36,981 bases of DNA from Candidatus Woesearchaeota archaeon (GTDB taxonomy: Archaea; Nanobdellota; Nanobdellia; Woesearchaeales; UBA12501): positions 1 to 36,981 of the forward strand of contig JACPCA010000030.1 in assembly GCA_016180035.1 (NCBI GenBank), given 5' to 3'. The position numbers were made by a program, and so were the translations under genes. Of this stretch, positions 15,243 through 22,676 are shown in pieces. The notes beneath the pieces are model-generated. The model was not told the origin of the DNA. It saw nothing but the letters and a program-made list of their open reading frames with translations, and searched no databases. Numbering within the stretch: the first letter of the stretch is position 1; each line of letters starts with the position of its first letter.

Positions 15243-16253
15243 TCAAAACCACAGCAGAAGGAGAACCAGCCCATACCCCGCCAAGCAGCCAAGGCTGATG
15301 AAGGGCATGGCAGGATAGAACTTGTCTTTTTTCGCAAAATACAGGAGCAGGAACAGGGAGGCAGTGGTGGCAAGGGCGATAATGCTCGACATCAAGAACG
15401 CTTTTCCGATGGAGAGCATGGATGACTGGAGAAGGTCCACCATGACTGTGGAGGAGAACAGGAGGGGGAAGGCGATATCTCCCCCGCCAAGGATAGCAGT
15501 CCGCCCTTCGGAGCTGGCAGGCTTCTGCTTCTTCCCCTGCTGCTTGCTGATCAGCAGGCGCTTCATCCCGCCCGAACGAAGCTTGTAGGGGATCAGCAGC
15601 CCGGCAAAAATGTTCGACTTGGCCTGGAACCGGGCAAGCTCGACCATGTGGCCGGACTTCCAGACTGCAATCATGTCATAGATAGAGATGAGGACGAGGA
15701 GGACGATGACGGAAAAGATTGAAAAGATCGGCAGGAAGATGATGGTGATTCCTGTATAGATAAAAATTTCGGTGATGTTGTGCACGATCACATTAGGGCG
15801 ATAGACTTTCCAAAGGCTGAATCCCGCAGCGAGCAGGGCAGCGATGGGCTTGCTGAGGTAGGCGCTAAGGCTGAACCCCGCAGCGGCCAGGACAGCGATC
15901 AGCTTGCTGACGTACACGTTGACTGATATCGCCAGCGTGATGAACACGCTCAGCAGGAACCAGTACTTCCAGAAGTTTCCGACACGGAGCTTGATGAGCA
16001 GGAAAAGCAGAGACGTGCCGATGAGGACGCCGATGAGGAGATAGACCCCGGACCAGTTTTTGTGCGCTACCTGGATCGGCTCTCCGATAAAGGTATCCTC
16101 GTACGAGACTGTGGTGACCTTCTCTCCAGTCGTTTCGTTGATGGTAGTGAACACCTGGAGATAGTCGCTGTTGCTGATCGTGAAAAGGCCGACAATCTGG
16201 GTGATGAAGAACAGCCCCACCAGCAGACAGGTGATCTGGAGAGAATGCTTCAT
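15243..16253 (-). CDS. Presenilin-like intramembrane aspartyl protease (A22 type)
   Basis: This 336-aa polytopic membrane protein has the two catalytic signatures of presenilin/signal peptide peptidase enzymes: SIYDMIAV (Asp193) and ILGGGDIAF (GxGD, Asp259), plus a C-terminal YPAMPF in the place of the PAL motif. Such enzymes cut membrane-spanning peptides, for instance remnant signal peptides. Between the first helices and the catalytic part there is a tandem duplication of 18 residues (SKLIAVLAAAGFSL then SKPIAALLAAGFSL), encoded by two 54-bp units at 15813-15920. The ATG at 16253 is chosen because a TATA element at 16274-16284 lies ~26 bases upstream; the frame is open further up only through repeat DNA. 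Confidence 0.9.
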   Translation of the reverse strand: MKHSLQITCLLVGLFFITQIVGLFTISNSDYLQVFTTINETTGEKVTTVSYEDTFIGEPIQVAHKNWSGVYLLIGVLIGTSLLFLLIKLRVGNFWKYWFLLSVFITLAISVNVYVSKLIAVLAAAGFSLSAYLSKPIAALLAAGFSLWKVYRPNVIVHNITEIFIYTGITIIFLPIFSIFSVIVLLVLISIYDMIAVWKSGHMVELARFQAKSNIFAGLLIPYKLRSGGMKRLLISKQQGKKQKPASSEGRTAILGGGDIAFPLLFSSTVMVDLLQSSMLSIGKAFLMSSIIALATTASLFLLLYFAKKDKFYPAMPFISLGCLAGYGLVLLLLWF

Positions 16254-16284
16254 TGAAAACAATAGGAGCTGTTCTTTTATAAAT

Positions 16285-16560
16285 GTTACTAAACAAAACA
16301 TTTTCTTTTCCTTCCTCACCGCACAGCTATATCGTGTAATCGGAAGGAAAAGAAAATGCTTTTTTTAGAATAAGCTTCCGTCGGTACAACTACGTTGACG
16401 TGTTGGTAGCCTCCGCTTCGCTCCGGCGAATGAGGATGGAATATTGCATAGCTCCGGTTACTTCTTTCGGGTGACCGAGCTTTAGCGAGGTCGCCCAATT
16501 TGTGGAGTCCCAAAACTCCCCCAAGATCTGCTTTGAATGCGAGTTTGGGATGGTAACGCT
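16285..16560. repeat. Hairpin-repeat island 2
   Basis: This is the reverse orientation of the modules in islands 1 and 3. At 16297-16356 a long hairpin has CATTTTCTTTTCCTTCC paired with GGAAGGAAAAGAAAATG around a loop with the GATATAGCTGTGCGG motif. Then follow a GGTAGCCTCCGCTTCGCTCC block (about 16408-16427), a degenerate copy of the CAAAACTCC / GAGTTT stem (about 16508-16550) and a link to the three-stem element. The block contains no credible gene; an open frame through it arises from the repeats. Confidence 0.75.
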
Positions 16561-16580
16561 TTACCAAGCTAAACAAATAC

Positions 16581-16854
16581 GTAATACTTCAGCTTCCTGA
16601 AGCAGGGAGAGCATCATTGAGGTCGAAATCCTCTCCGTTTCTCTGCCAGGCGCGTTGCAGGGGGTTGCCCCATCCGGGGATGCAGCGCCCACAGGTTCAC
16701 GTCGAGGATTTCTAAGATGCTCTCCCTGCTTCATTGTGAAGCGTTACCGTCTTCTCGCCTCTGCATGGGTTATCAAGGACTGACATTCCCCCGTAAGGGA
16801 CATCCCCCCTTGTCGACCTTTGGACGGTAACGCTTCACAAAGCTGAAGTATTAC
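16581..16854. repeat. Three-stem (Y-shaped) palindromic element
   Basis: Three perfect inverted repeats are nested in a regular way. The outer stem is GTAATACTTCAGCT (16581-16594) with AGCTGAAGTATTAC (16841-16854). It encloses two side-by-side arms: GAAGCAGGGAGAGCATC (16599-16615) with GATGCTCTCCCTGCTTC (16716-16732), and GTGAAGCGTTACCGTC (16736-16751) with GACGGTAACGCTTCAC (16823-16838). Single-stranded DNA or RNA would fold into a Y. A partial copy opens the window at 1-102. No protein is encoded. Confidence 0.9.
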
Positions 16855-16898
16855 ACAAATACAAAAAAAATATAAACCATCACCATTTTAGCAGTACT

Positions 16899-17135
16899 AT
16901 GCTCCCCCTCCTGAAACGGTTTCGCGCTGCCCCATTGTCCAGCGGCTTCTTTGCTGTCAGCATCATCGGCGGCGTGCTGAGCCTTCTGTACTATGAACGG
17001 CTTGGGCCATCGTATGCCTTCAGCTTTCTGCTGTTAAGCATCTTCATGTTCATTGCATCGTTCATCTCGATGACGAGAGCAGATGTTGATGCTGCTATCG
17101 TCCTTGATCATCAGCTGAGAAGCGGAAAAGAATGA
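16899..17135 (+). CDS. Small membrane protein, two transmembrane helices (78 aa)
   Basis: After MLPLLKRFRAAP come two hydrophobic segments (about 16-31 and 38-57) joined by a short YYERLGPSY turn; the tail is polar and charged (DVDAAIVLDHQLRSGKE) and probably cytoplasmic. A TATA element AATATAAACC (16869-16878) lies ~25 bases before the ATG. The next gene, a lipoprotein, starts 45 bases downstream on the same strand without its own clear TATA element, so the two may be co-transcribed. No family is recognised. Confidence 0.65.
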   Translation: MLPLLKRFRAAPLSSGFFAVSIIGGVLSLLYYERLGPSYAFSFLLLSIFMFIASFISMTRADVDAAIVLDHQLRSGKE

Positions 17136-17179
17136 TAAAAATGAATGATTGGAATAAATGATTGAAAAGAGTTGCCGCC

Positions 17180-18052
17180 ATGATACCACAACACGACCAT
17201 CAACGCTGGCATCAGGTGATCCTCCTCCTTATTGTTCTCTCCACACTCTTGGCAGCCGGCTGTGTGCTCAAGAAGGATAACCGTGCTGCATCCCCCCAGC
17301 TTCCCCCACCAGCAGTGCCAGGGGCAGAGCCTGCAGGGGTTGTTCCCGTGCCTGCAGTCCAGCCAGCGCCTTCAGCGCCGCTTATCCCCGCTCCAGAGCC
17401 GGCTGCAGCCCCTTCAACTCCACCTGTTCAGGCAGCTGCTGAACCAGTGATAGAGCCCTCGGCAGAGAATGTTGCGGTTCCAACCATGCAGGAGATGGAC
17501 AAGAAGGTCCAGACTATCATCACCAAAGCTAAAGAGAAAACAGGCCTTGGATATTCTTTTTATTACACCACCACAAACAACTGGGAATTGTGGCGGGACC
17601 AGTATTTTGTGAAAGACAATTTCATCAAGATCAAGCTGTACAGTGTCAACTTGTATGATCGGGAGAACTATTTTAATACGGTCTATCTCGACACGAGCCG
17701 GAAAACAGCAGTCGGGTATTGTGAAGATCCTTCCCGCTGCCTTGACATGAAGCGTGAATTTACGCTGGATTACACTACGTTCGTCATCCCGACGCCAAGA
17801 GACTGGATTGACGAGCTCACGTATGCCAAATGGGTTGGGGTGGAGCAGTTCGATGATCGGCTGTCCAATGTAATAGAGTACAAGCGCATCGGCGGCGACA
17901 CGGTCCGCGTATGGGTTGACAGCTATTCTGGTGTTCCTGTCCAGGTTCTTATCTATGGAGAGGATGTGGAAGACGTGAAGGAACGGTATGGCTACCGGGA
18001 CTTGACAGTAAGCATCAGCAGCAAGCAGGTCCGCCACGAGCCGATTTCTTGA
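17180..18052 (+). CDS. Surface lipoprotein with Pro/Ala-rich linker
   Basis: The 290-aa product has a signal with lipobox LLAAGC (Cys28), a long Pro/Ala/Val linker (about 36-105), and a folded C-terminal domain of about 180 residues. That domain has alternating beta strands and aromatic residues (FYYTTTNNWELWRDQYF, IKIKLYSVNLYD) and two cysteines in GYCEDPSRCLD. It recalls lipoprotein-sorting or outer-surface beta-sheet domains, but this is not secure. A TTG at 17162 would extend it by six residues; the ATG is preferred. It should be lipid-anchored to the outside of the cell membrane. It probably forms a unit with the small membrane protein before it. Confidence 0.65.
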   Translation: MIPQHDHQRWHQVILLLIVLSTLLAAGCVLKKDNRAASPQLPPPAVPGAEPAGVVPVPAVQPAPSAPLIPAPEPAAAPSTPPVQAAAEPVIEPSAENVAVPTMQEMDKKVQTIITKAKEKTGLGYSFYYTTTNNWELWRDQYFVKDNFIKIKLYSVNLYDRENYFNTVYLDTSRKTAVGYCEDPSRCLDMKREFTLDYTTFVIPTPRDWIDELTYAKWVGVEQFDDRLSNVIEYKRIGGDTVRVWVDSYSGVPVQVLIYGEDVEDVKERYGYRDLTVSISSKQVRHEPIS

Positions 18053-18080
18053 AGATAGTGGTTGAATAGTGGTCTCCAAC

Positions 18081-18125
18081 AAAAATCACGGCGGCGCCCC
18101 AGATCTGGACGACATTTTCTACAGG
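18081..18125. mobile_element. Remnant of a family 1 element
   Basis: AAAATCACGGCGGCGCCCC followed by ATTTTCTACAG matches the inner palindrome arm and the right end of the family 1 elements at 2201-2403 and 29705-29908, but the left half and the final AGCC are lost. It lies directly after the lipoprotein gene and before the TATA element (about 18139-18150) of the next gene. Confidence 0.65.
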
Positions 18126-18184
18126 ACAGCATCCCACAACCTTTATATACGAGTAGCCCTTAAAAATCCGAAAAGAGGCGTGAC

Positions 18185-19183
18185 ATGGCTCATTCAAGAC
18201 GACCAGCAACTGCTACCCCTGCCATTCTTAAAGCCGGACTGGTTCTGATCATCCTTCTTATCGGGACAGTCATTACTCTCCGCTTGATCCAAGTCCCGTA
18301 CGATGTGACAGAGGCGTACGAAACAGTAGAGGAGTACCAGGCTGAAGAATCCTATGTCGCCAACGAAACGCAGCTGGTCCGTGTTCCAGTCGTGTCAGAA
18401 GAATTATACCTTGAGGAGAAAAACGTCCAGCTTGGATCACCCAGCGACCTTCTCGATCCGACAGCTTCATCATTCCCCGGCGGAAGCTCCTGCATTTTTG
18501 CGGACTTCAACTACACGGTTGAGTATATCCAGTCTACTCCCTTAGAGGAAAACAAGTATGACCCGGTGACAGAGATCGGATATAACGGCAAGGACAACAA
18601 GCTCCGGCAGGGCGTAGAGATATGCAACCAGGAACCGAAGCGGATGATAGGGAACTTCCGCATCTGCAAATGGGCTGGCGACAATCTTGATAACTGCATT
18701 GACCGGCTTCAGCTTCGCGTGAGGCCCCGGTCCTGTGAAAAGCGGGTTATAGCGTGGGTTACCATGTTTGACGAAGAAAAGCACATGACGTTGGAGCAGA
18801 TTCAGGTCTCCACGAAATTATTGTGCAAGGATTCATCAGGAGAATACTCTGCTGCGACGTATGACCCAACCACGTTGGACTCTGAAGCGCTTGAAGATCT
18901 CACCTCAGAAGAGCCGCCCCATATGCTGACAGGAAGCGGGACGTATCACCCTTCTGCATATCCGTACAGGGGTGTCTTGATTGATGACAGCGTGACGTCC
19001 GCAGTACAAAAGACGAAGGCAACACGCACGGTGACGACGTACCAGGATCAGGAGAAGCTGGTAGAAGTTGAAAAGACAAGGAGCGTTCCCCAGACGCGCG
19101 TCATCCAGCATCAGCGTGTCGTGACAAAGTACCGCAGCCTGTTTGATGACCTGCTGGCGGCGTATCTTCCTGAGTCGTCGTAA
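18185..19183 (+). CDS. Membrane-anchored extracellular protein (332 aa)
   Basis: A short basic N-terminus (MAHSRRP) leads into one transmembrane helix (about 15-34) and a large extracellular part with NFT- and NET-type N-glycosylation sequons and several cysteines (SSCIFADF, VEICNQEP, RICKWAGDN). The C-terminal part is rich in Thr, Val, Arg and Gln (TRTVTTYQDQEKLVEVEKT), possibly an elongated or coiled stalk. A TATA element lies at about 18139-18150 and GAGGCG stands seven bases before the ATG. No family is recognised. It is the second of three consecutive surface-protein genes on this strand. Confidence 0.65.
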   Translation: MAHSRRPATATPAILKAGLVLIILLIGTVITLRLIQVPYDVTEAYETVEEYQAEESYVANETQLVRVPVVSEELYLEEKNVQLGSPSDLLDPTASSFPGGSSCIFADFNYTVEYIQSTPLEENKYDPVTEIGYNGKDNKLRQGVEICNQEPKRMIGNFRICKWAGDNLDNCIDRLQLRVRPRSCEKRVIAWVTMFDEEKHMTLEQIQVSTKLLCKDSSGEYSAATYDPTTLDSEALEDLTSEEPPHMLTGSGTYHPSAYPYRGVLIDDSVTSAVQKTKATRTVTTYQDQEKLVEVEKTRSVPQTRVIQHQRVVTKYRSLFDDLLAAYLPESS

Positions 19184-19238
19184 CCACTTTTAAAGTTTTC
19201 TCAATCTTTATATAGAACATGGTTTCTTTGCCGGTGTT

Positions 19239-19796
19239 GTGGATATCATGAAAAGACAAACAGCGCTGGCATTGCTTGCATTCATAGCTGTTCTTCTCTT
19301 GCTTACCACCGGGTGCTTGTCGCTTATCGGGCGAGAGGATACGATCCAGAAGCCAAAATATGAGCTGACAAAGCATGACGTGTTCGCCAGAACAGGATGG
19401 ACGAGCTCTGATATTTCTGTGCTTGGCGTCGAGTTTGGCGATTCCATGAGCGAGGTCACGGAGAAGATAGGCATGCCAGACCTTCGGACAGACTATCCGA
19501 ACGGCGCTTCCAATTTTGAGTACCGGGAAAGCCTCACGCTGAATGACACCGGCCTCCTTATCCATTTTGACAATGATAGCGTGACGCTCTTCACGGTGCG
19601 CCCATCGATGAACCGGTTTTTGAAGGGCAGCACAAAAATCCAGCACTCAAAAGATGCCATTTTTAGAAGATTTGGCAACCCAGACAATACCACGCTGTTG
19701 AGCTATTTCACCATGTACTCCTACAACCATATCGGGCTTGATGTTCATGTTTCTGGGAAGAAAGAGATCGGGTTTAGCTTGAAGAAAGTGAAATAG
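19239..19796 (+). CDS. Small lipoprotein (185 aa), two-repeat domain
   Basis: The N-terminal hydrophobic signal ends in TTGC (Cys26), a lipobox. The mature part contains two similar motifs: a GDSMSEVTEKIGMPD segment near 68-82 and an HSKDAIFRRFGNPDNT segment near 136-150. This pattern resembles BamE/SmpA-like lipoprotein folds in which a helix is followed by a Gly-x-Pro-Asp turn; this is an inference. GTG 19239 lies ~26 bases from the TATA element (19205-19213), ATG 19248 is the alternative start. A family 2 mobile element begins 42 bases after the stop. The gene completes a run of surface-protein genes. Confidence 0.65.
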   Translation: MDIMKRQTALALLAFIAVLLLLTTGCLSLIGREDTIQKPKYELTKHDVFARTGWTSSDISVLGVEFGDSMSEVTEKIGMPDLRTDYPNGASNFEYRESLTLNDTGLLIHFDNDSVTLFTVRPSMNRFLKGSTKIQHSKDAIFRRFGNPDNTTLLSYFTMYSYNHIGLDVHVSGKKEIGFSLKKVK

Positions 19797-19837
19797 GCTG
19801 TTGGGCGTAAGCTTTTCCTCACGTTACAAGCACATCT

Positions 19838-20192
19838 GGCTCTGTCCCGAATCTCCAACTGGGCGGTGCTGCTGCCGAGCGTCGTGCCCAATAGTCTAAG
19901 CAGATGCTCGGATACTTGGGATACGAACGATTGGCAAATGCGAACAGAGCGCAGCAGCACCGCCCATTTCATACTAGAAAACCTAATTTTTAATAGTATT
20001 TGTTAGGTTTTCTGGTATATAACAGAGGGAAATCATATTAAAAACTAATGCCCTCCGTTATAGGAGGGGAATGGCACTGCTGCGCTTCGTCAGCACACAT
20101 AATCGGCCGTGATACCGAGTTTTTCATTCATTGGTGGGCAATGGATGACTACGCTAGGCAGCAGTGCCATTCCCGACATTCGGGACAGAGCC
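19838..20192. mobile_element. Short non-autonomous element, family 2 (copy b), 9-bp target duplication
   Basis: The 355-bp element has ends GGCTCTGTCC / GGACAGAGCC flanked by a perfect duplication AGCACATCT (19829-19837 and 20193-20201). Arm A: GGGCGGTGCTGCTGC (19861-19875) with GCAGCAGCACCGCCC (19951-19965). Arm B: GGGAATGGCACTGCTGC (20067-20083) with GCAGCAGTGCCATTCCC (20158-20174). Between the arms is an extra AT-rich palindrome (AGAAAACCTAA / TTAGGTTTTCT) not present in other copies. It encodes no protein and separates the lipoprotein run from the AT-rich hydrolase/nuclease pair. Confidence 0.9.
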
Positions 20193-20242
20193 AGCACATC
20201 TCATTACTTTTTCAACTCAACAAATCTGGCAGCTATTATATC

Positions 20243-21397
20243 TTAAACATTTTCTGATAAAAATGTCTTCAAAGCCTTTAAATCTCTCTTTTCGGAATCA
20301 TAATAATATGCCTTAATACCTGCGGATTCAGCACTCTTTACTGCAGGGGGATTATGTTCAAAATAGATGACATCATCTTTACTAAACCAAAATTGTCGCA
20401 GCATAATTTTGAAGTACTTTGGCTCAGTTTTTTCTGGGTTATGCTTAAGCGTAAAAACTTCATAGGGCATTTTATCCAAACCAAACTTTATAATTTGCTC
20501 ATCATTTGCCCCAGTCAAAATTATTTTTCTATTTGGGAAAGCTTCAAGCAGATCATACATCTCTTTGAAAATCTTAAATTTACCTTTGTCTTCAATTACA
20601 AAAGTATCCACTGCATCAACCAAAATAACTTTTGCTTGCATTAACTTTAAAATCTCTTGATTAACAAACTTCACTTCGCTCTCATTGTGGCGATAATCAT
20701 GACTAATACATGGCATCATAACAAATTGTTTAGGCTGATTGGCGTTATCAAAGATTTCTTTTACATGTTTAGGCAGACAAAACTCATCCAATTCTCCTGC
20801 AGCGACAATTATAGGAACTTTAATTTTTTTCACGGCTCCCATAACATCATATTTCTCTCTATCTCTTACGTGAGAGAATGGAACTCGAAATTCCCTCTTA
20901 TCATCTTTGTTTTCAGGTAAATCCCTATAAGAAATGCTAACGCCTGTCCTTTCCCAGTCTTTATAGCGTTGCCCGGTCATAGTATGTTTGGAAGAAGGCA
21001 TAATTGCAACTACTAAAGAAATTCTGCGGTCTCGTGCAGCATAAATTATTGAAAGCTGCCCACCTCTACTATGACCGCCGAGCAACACATACTCATATCT
21101 TTTACGGTTAAGCATGAATTCAAGCACATTCTTTATATCTTCAATATATTGCGAGTTAGTATAATCGGAGATAGTTCCCTCGCTTTCCCATGTTCCCGTT
21201 GGATCAAACCTAACGACAGTATACCTGATATTGTTTAAAACTTCAGCCAAACCAACCAAGTGTTGGTAGTCTTTAGAATCTAAATATCCAGGGCATAGGA
21301 TAGCAAGCTTTTGGGATTCGCTTTTAGGATAATGAATTACTGCTGAAAGCTTTCCTTTTGATGATAGTATTTTTGTTCTTACTATTTTTTGGCTCAT
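20243..21397 (-). CDS. Alpha/beta hydrolase fused to a HAD-like domain
   Basis: The 384-aa product has two parts. Residues 1-250 form an alpha/beta hydrolase: oxyanion-side CPGYLDS, nucleophile GHSRGG (Ser110), acid GELDEF (Asp204) and His in ISHDY (233), i.e. a complete triad. Residues 255-384 look like a small HAD domain: VDAVDT (Asp261/Asp264, DxxDT instead of DxDGT), LTGAND for motif II, KTEPKYF for the motif III lysine, and DVIYFEHNP for motif IV, so phosphatase activity is doubtful. The start overlaps the stop of the DUF1016 gene by four bases, so both are translated together. The DNA is clearly more AT-rich than its neighbours, which suggests acquisition. Confidence 0.75.
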   Translation of the reverse strand: MSQKIVRTKILSSKGKLSAVIHYPKSESQKLAILCPGYLDSKDYQHLVGLAEVLNNIRYTVVRFDPTGTWESEGTISDYTNSQYIEDIKNVLEFMLNRKRYEYVLLGGHSRGGQLSIIYAARDRRISLVVAIMPSSKHTMTGQRYKDWERTGVSISYRDLPENKDDKREFRVPFSHVRDREKYDVMGAVKKIKVPIIVAAGELDEFCLPKHVKEIFDNANQPKQFVMMPCISHDYRHNESEVKFVNQEILKLMQAKVILVDAVDTFVIEDKGKFKIFKEMYDLLEAFPNRKIILTGANDEQIIKFGLDKMPYEVFTLKHNPEKTEPKYFKIMLRQFWFSKDDVIYFEHNPPAVKSAESAGIKAYYYDSEKRDLKALKTFLSENV

Positions 21398-22470
21398 GTT
21401 GACTTACCCTGCGTGTTTTGTCTTAATCTAATGTTTGCCTTTTTATTTTTACCAGTTTCTGACAGCTCTTTCTCCAATTCATCAATCGTCGGCAAGCTTG
21501 TCTTTAATTTTTCTGGAATAGCACGAACGATTTTATATTCAGAAACACCCATAGGCTTACTCATATCTTTGAGAGCATACTCCGCTATAACTTTATCCTT
21601 GCTTTTACACAAAACAATCCCTATTGATGGCTTATCGCCTTCCTGTTTCAATGTCTTATCAACAGCAGAAAGATAAAAGTTCAACTTTCCTGCGTATTCT
21701 GGTTTAAACTCTCCTGTTTTCAGTTCAATAATCACAAAACAGCGTAGTCTTAAATGGTAAAACAGCAGATCAATATAGTAATCCTTGCTTGATATTTCAA
21801 GCGGATACTGACTTCCTACAAACGAAAAACCAGCACCTAATTCCAGCAAAAATTTCGTGATATGTTTTGTCAATTCCTTCTCGATTTCTCGTTCCTGTGC
21901 TTCTTCACACAGAGAAAGAAAATCAAAAATATAAGGATCTTTCAGCGTTTGGCGTGCTAAATCTGATTGAGGTGATGGTAAGGTAGCCTCAAAATTATGC
22001 AAAACTTTACTTTTTCTTTGATATAACCCACTTTCGATTTGGTGAATTAAGACATTTCTTGACCAATTATTTCTAATGGTCTCATTGATATAGAAAATAG
22101 CTTCTTGAGGGTCTTTTATCTTATTGACAATAACCATATTATGGCCCCATGGCAATTGTCTAACAAGTTGTTGGACTTTTTCATCCATGGTCGAATAGTA
22201 GAGATGCCATTGACGGACATTGAAGATATTGGCTCTGGAGAACCCTTTCATATTCGGAAATTCTCGTCTCAAATCACCAGCAAGCATATCTACAACGGAA
22301 TCTCCCCATCTCCCTTTTGCTTGTCTTTCGGCAATCATTTTACCAACATCCCAATACAAGCCAATAAGCTCTTTATTGACAGAAATCGCTGCCTTTATCT
22401 GAGCAGACCGGACTCTAACTTTAATCTCGTGGAGCAGTTGAAGATACTCTTTATTTCTGGCTAAAAGCAT
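21394..22470 (-). CDS. DUF1016/YhcG-type PDDEXK nuclease
   Basis: The 358-aa protein has the N-terminal DUF1016 domain (about 1-150, with GRWGDSVVDMLAGDLRREF and FNVRQWHLYYS) and a C-terminal PD-(D/E)XK nuclease domain with the motif Asp234 in YYIDLLFYH and Glu249/Lys251 in IIELKTGEF. Family members are common in mobile and defence-associated gene sets; the substrate is unknown. The frame is open to GTG 22479, but GAAGGTG lies six bases before ATG 22470, so that is the start. A TATA element is at about 22505-22518. The pair with the hydrolase-HAD gene (ATGA overlap) is AT-rich and probably acquired together. Confidence 0.85.
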   Translation of the reverse strand: MLLARNKEYLQLLHEIKVRVRSAQIKAAISVNKELIGLYWDVGKMIAERQAKGRWGDSVVDMLAGDLRREFPNMKGFSRANIFNVRQWHLYYSTMDEKVQQLVRQLPWGHNMVIVNKIKDPQEAIFYINETIRNNWSRNVLIHQIESGLYQRKSKVLHNFEATLPSPQSDLARQTLKDPYIFDFLSLCEEAQEREIEKELTKHITKFLLELGAGFSFVGSQYPLEISSKDYYIDLLFYHLRLRCFVIIELKTGEFKPEYAGKLNFYLSAVDKTLKQEGDKPSIGIVLCKSKDKVIAEYALKDMSKPMGVSEYKIVRAIPEKLKTSLPTIDELEKELSETGKNKKANIRLRQNTQGKST

Positions 22471-22676
22471 AGGTAACACCTTCTTAACTTACACATACCC
22501 CTCTCTTTTAAAAATATTACTCCCAGATTCCTCGTAATTTTGAGACCAAGTGCCAGCCAAATTTCCAGTGAGGAAAAGACTTGCTTCGCACCCCGCTGCG
22601 CTCTCCTCCTTTCAGTTGTCAGGAGGCCTAACAGCAACGTTGTAATAGCGCATGACAGAAAGAGCAGTTCTCCGTA

